DNA from: Halobacteriales archaeon
GTDB taxonomy: Archaea > Halobacteriota > Halobacteria > Halobacteriales > SKSH01
Length of the DNA: 14,935 nucleotides
Assembly (NCBI GenBank): GCA_007118075.1
Contig: SKSH01000079.1
Span: forward strand, 1-14,935
Direction of reading: 5' to 3'
Both the position numbers and the translations under genes were made by a program. The notes under the pieces are model-generated. The model had not been told where the DNA came from. It saw nothing but the letters and a program-made list of their open reading frames with translations, and did not search any database. How positions within the stretch are numbered: position 1 is the first letter of the stretch; the number at the start of each line of letters is the position of its first letter. Shown here in pieces: positions 13,093-14,935 of the stretch.

Positions 13093-14749
13093 ACTTCTCA
13101 CGGCGATCGCGATCATCTTCATTGTCGCTGCTCCATTCCTCTTGCTTGCCAATCGGTTCAATGTAACAGTTGCACCGCTACTCATCATCGCTGGTATCAT
13201 CGCAGGTCTGTTCATCGATGCAGGAACGGCGCTTGAACTGGCCCAGTTTGGTATCGCACTGCTCGTTTTCATGTTTGGTGTCAGCATCAATTTCGATACC
13301 ATTCACTCAATACTTGCTGACAGTGAGTTCGCCGCGATCGGACAGATCGTCGTGGTAGGAATCCTCGGTGTCATCCTCGGTGTCATCCTCGGAGTGTCGT
13401 ATTTGGAAGCGACCATCCTCGGGGTCGCCGCTGCCTTATCATCGACAATGGTTGGGACTGCGCTACTTCAGACGGAGATTCGAATGAACTTAATCCGTGG
13501 ACGCCTCGGCGAATCGATCCAATTCGTCCAAGATCTCTTCGCGGTTGGGTTCATCCTTATCTTGGGTGCAGAGGTGCTTGAACTCGATCCGATCGTCCTT
13601 CAAATCGGGTATGGTGCGGTGTTCATCATCGCTGCCGTCTTCGTTCATCGATATGTGTTCGGGTTCATCTCGAGGCTTGCAGCCGGATCGGACGAGTTGA
13701 TGATTATCGGTGTTATCACACTGTTGGCGGTATTCATTGGCGCGGCAGCCTTCGTTGAAGTCCCGATTGTGGTTGGTGCTTTCGCTGCAGGATTGGCGGT
13801 CCATTATGATCCAGGCGCCTTTCCTGGGTTGTACAATGGGCTTGGCTCAATCAAGGACTTCTTCGTCGCACTCTTTTTCGCCACCGTCGGAGCGCTTGTT
13901 GTCGTCCCATTCGTTCAGCTTGAATTTGGGGAATCACTCGAGAAGCTCGCCCTCGTGCTGGTTCTCGTCTTCCTCGCCATCATCGTGAAACCGTTGGTTA
14001 CCACCCTACTATTGGTCCATCGTGGGTTCGAAGCAAGGACCGCTACGTTGACCGGATTGAGCACCGATCAGATCAGTGAATTCTCCATCATCATCGCCAT
14101 CGAAGCATTCCTCCTCGGCCTATTGGCTGATTCAGTGTTTGATGCGATCATTCTCGCCGCAGCAATCACCATGATCACCTCGACACTTACTCAACGGTAC
14201 AACGAAGAGCTCTATCGGTTCATCGCCAGCATTGGACTATTGAGTGGTAGCCATGAGAAGATTGATCAAAACAGCAAGGTGCCCGATGAGCTCACAAATC
14301 ACGTCATCATCGTCGGGTTTGGCCGTCTGGGAAGCAGCCTCATCGCCACCTGTGAGGCATTGGATCACCCGTATGTGGTCATTGAAAATGATCCAGCACT
14401 TTCTGAAGATCTCGAGGATACGTGTCAGGCGTATGTCTTTGGAGATGCCATGGAGGACTATACTTGGGAGAAAGCGAATGGAAATGCAGCGGAGCTGATC
14501 GTCTCCGTTACCAGCTCGGAGGTTCTCTCTCGGGCATTGTTGGCACGTGGATTCGAGCCCGATCTCATCCTTCGTGCGTCAGATAAGCAACTCGCCATCG
14601 AATATTTGGACAATGGAGCCACCTACGTAACCGTCCCCGATTTGCTCGCAGCAGAACAGTTGATCACCTATCTCAGTGCCTTGCTCGAGGGTGAGCTTAC
14701 AGCAAGGGAGTTGCGTGAACTAGGCAACGTCGAACTTGAAAGCGACTAA
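13085..14749 (+). CDS. CPA2-family cation/proton antiporter with intact RCK domain (second of a pair)
   Basis: A 554-residue paralogue of the preceding protein: hydrophobic segments over residues 1-370, a Ser-Thr pair in ALSSTMVGTALL, the likely ion-site Asp150 in FVQDLFAV, and TDQISEFSIIIA. A TrkA-N (RCK) domain starts at 405 and carries the canonical GFGRLG loop (411-416) and acidic Glu434 in VVIEND. It should therefore still bind a nucleotide (NAD(H), ATP or similar). No TrkA-C domain is present. ATG 13085 is chosen over an in-frame TTG at 13070. It overlaps the upstream gene's TGA (ATGACTGA), has GAGGG eight bases ahead as a Shine-Dalgarno-like site, and starts directly at the first helix. 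Translational coupling and equal stoichiometry with the first antiporter are likely. CPA2 antiporters are dimers, so a heterodimer is plausible. Confidence 0.93.
   Translation: MTELLTAIAIIFIVAAPFLLLANRFNVTVAPLLIIAGIIAGLFIDAGTALELAQFGIALLVFMFGVSINFDTIHSILADSEFAAIGQIVVVGILGVILGVILGVSYLEATILGVAAALSSTMVGTALLQTEIRMNLIRGRLGESIQFVQDLFAVGFILILGAEVLELDPIVLQIGYGAVFIIAAVFVHRYVFGFISRLAAGSDELMIIGVITLLAVFIGAAAFVEVPIVVGAFAAGLAVHYDPGAFPGLYNGLGSIKDFFVALFFATVGALVVVPFVQLEFGESLEKLALVLVLVFLAIIVKPLVTTLLLVHRGFEARTATLTGLSTDQISEFSIIIAIEAFLLGLLADSVFDAIILAAAITMITSTLTQRYNEELYRFIASIGLLSGSHEKIDQNSKVPDELTNHVIIVGFGRLGSSLIATCEALDHPYVVIENDPALSEDLEDTCQAYVFGDAMEDYTWEKANGNAAELIVSVTSSEVLSRALLARGFEPDLILRASDKQLAIEYLDNGATYVTVPDLLAAEQLITYLSALLEGELTARELRELGNVELESD
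13361..13396 (+). repeat. 12-nt in-frame tandem repeat, three copies, in a membrane helix
   Basis: ATCCTCGGTGTC occurs twice in a row and then once as ATCCTCGGAGTG. It encodes Ile-Leu-Gly-Val three times (residues 93-104 of the second antiporter), in the third hydrophobic segment. The first two copies are identical at DNA level, which suggests recent slippage or duplication. Confidence 0.9.
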
Positions 14750-14862
14750 TGTACTTTCATTTCTGGATAATCATCCCACCAAGTGACTAAACCAGCCGAT
14801 TGCCATTTGCAGCGGCGAGACGGTAACTGATGCCAAGTGATGGTGACGGAATCCTATTGGGT

Positions 14863-14934
14863 CTAATCTTCTCTTTTGACGGCTTTCTTTGCAGCAAGCC
14901 GTGCATGCTCGCTTGCAGCTGCCGCGTGTTCAGC
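14863..14934 (-). CDS. C-terminal end of an alanine/lysine-rich protein, cut by the right edge
   Basis: On the minus strand a frame enters from the right edge and ends in TAG at 14863-14865. The visible 23 residues (AEHAAAASEHARLAAKKAV, then KRED) form a charged, Ala-rich helix with a heptad-like look. This is too little to name a family. It converges with the antiporter operon, leaving about 113 bp between them. Another minus-strand frame is also open here (to about 14790), but its product is basic and Ser/Pro-rich, so the Ala-rich frame is preferred. Confidence 0.45.
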   Translation of the reverse strand, partial: AEHAAAASEHARLAAKKAVKRED

Positions 14935-14935
14935 C

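Overview
The window reads as chromosomal DNA of a halophilic archaeon (class Halobacteria). The evidence is a TFB-type general transcription factor, an Lrp/AsnC regulator with a TRASH metal-binding tail, a DUF2249 protein, a soluble kinase with many PAS and GAF domains, acidic proteins throughout, and apparently leaderless genes whose TATA-like boxes lie about 23-29 nt before the start codon. By eye the base composition is moderate (coding roughly 50-60% GC), lower than in many haloarchaea. I see no rRNA, tRNA, CRISPR array, insertion sequence or integrase.

Left part (1-4148). The C-terminal half of a TFB enters from the left edge. It converges on a minus-strand series: an alpha/beta hydrolase (532-1440), an Lrp-TRASH regulator (1726-2316) and a small conserved protein of unknown function (2418-2708). 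A 52-bp divergent promoter region then leads into a plus-strand pair, a DUF2391-like four-helix membrane protein (2761-3399) and a phospholipase/carboxylesterase-family hydrolase (3430-4098). The spacer between the regulator and the first hydrolase carries a direct repeat and hairpins that could exclude each other.

Middle part (4149-9025). A very large soluble sensor kinase on the minus strand has the order REC-GAF-PAS-GAF-PAS-PAS-PAS-GAF-HisKA-HATPase. Divergent from it is a DUF2249 protein, preceded by what looks like a small frameshifted gene with its own promoter and a TGATG stop/start overlap. A 418-bp AT-rich stretch follows with no convincing gene; it contains an imperfect long inverted repeat and a reading frame broken by one stop.

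Right part (9026-14935). A complete catalase-peroxidase (katG) has a good archaeal promoter. It is followed by two tandem, 8-nt-overlapping CPA2-type cation/proton antiporters, each with a C-terminal RCK (TrkA-N) domain. The first RCK domain has lost the glycine motif for nucleotide binding and the second keeps it, which suggests a two-subunit transporter with one ligand-sensing half. The C-terminus of an alanine-rich protein comes in from the right edge on the minus strand.

Taken together the region looks like a stress and homeostasis neighbourhood: peroxide removal, probable potassium/proton balance, metal sensing and cytosolic signal integration. That functional link is inference from gene content. 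The most unusual items are the asymmetric antiporter pair with a 12-nt in-frame tandem repeat in one membrane helix, the triplicated PAS core of the kinase, and the broken small gene upstream of the DUF2249 gene.
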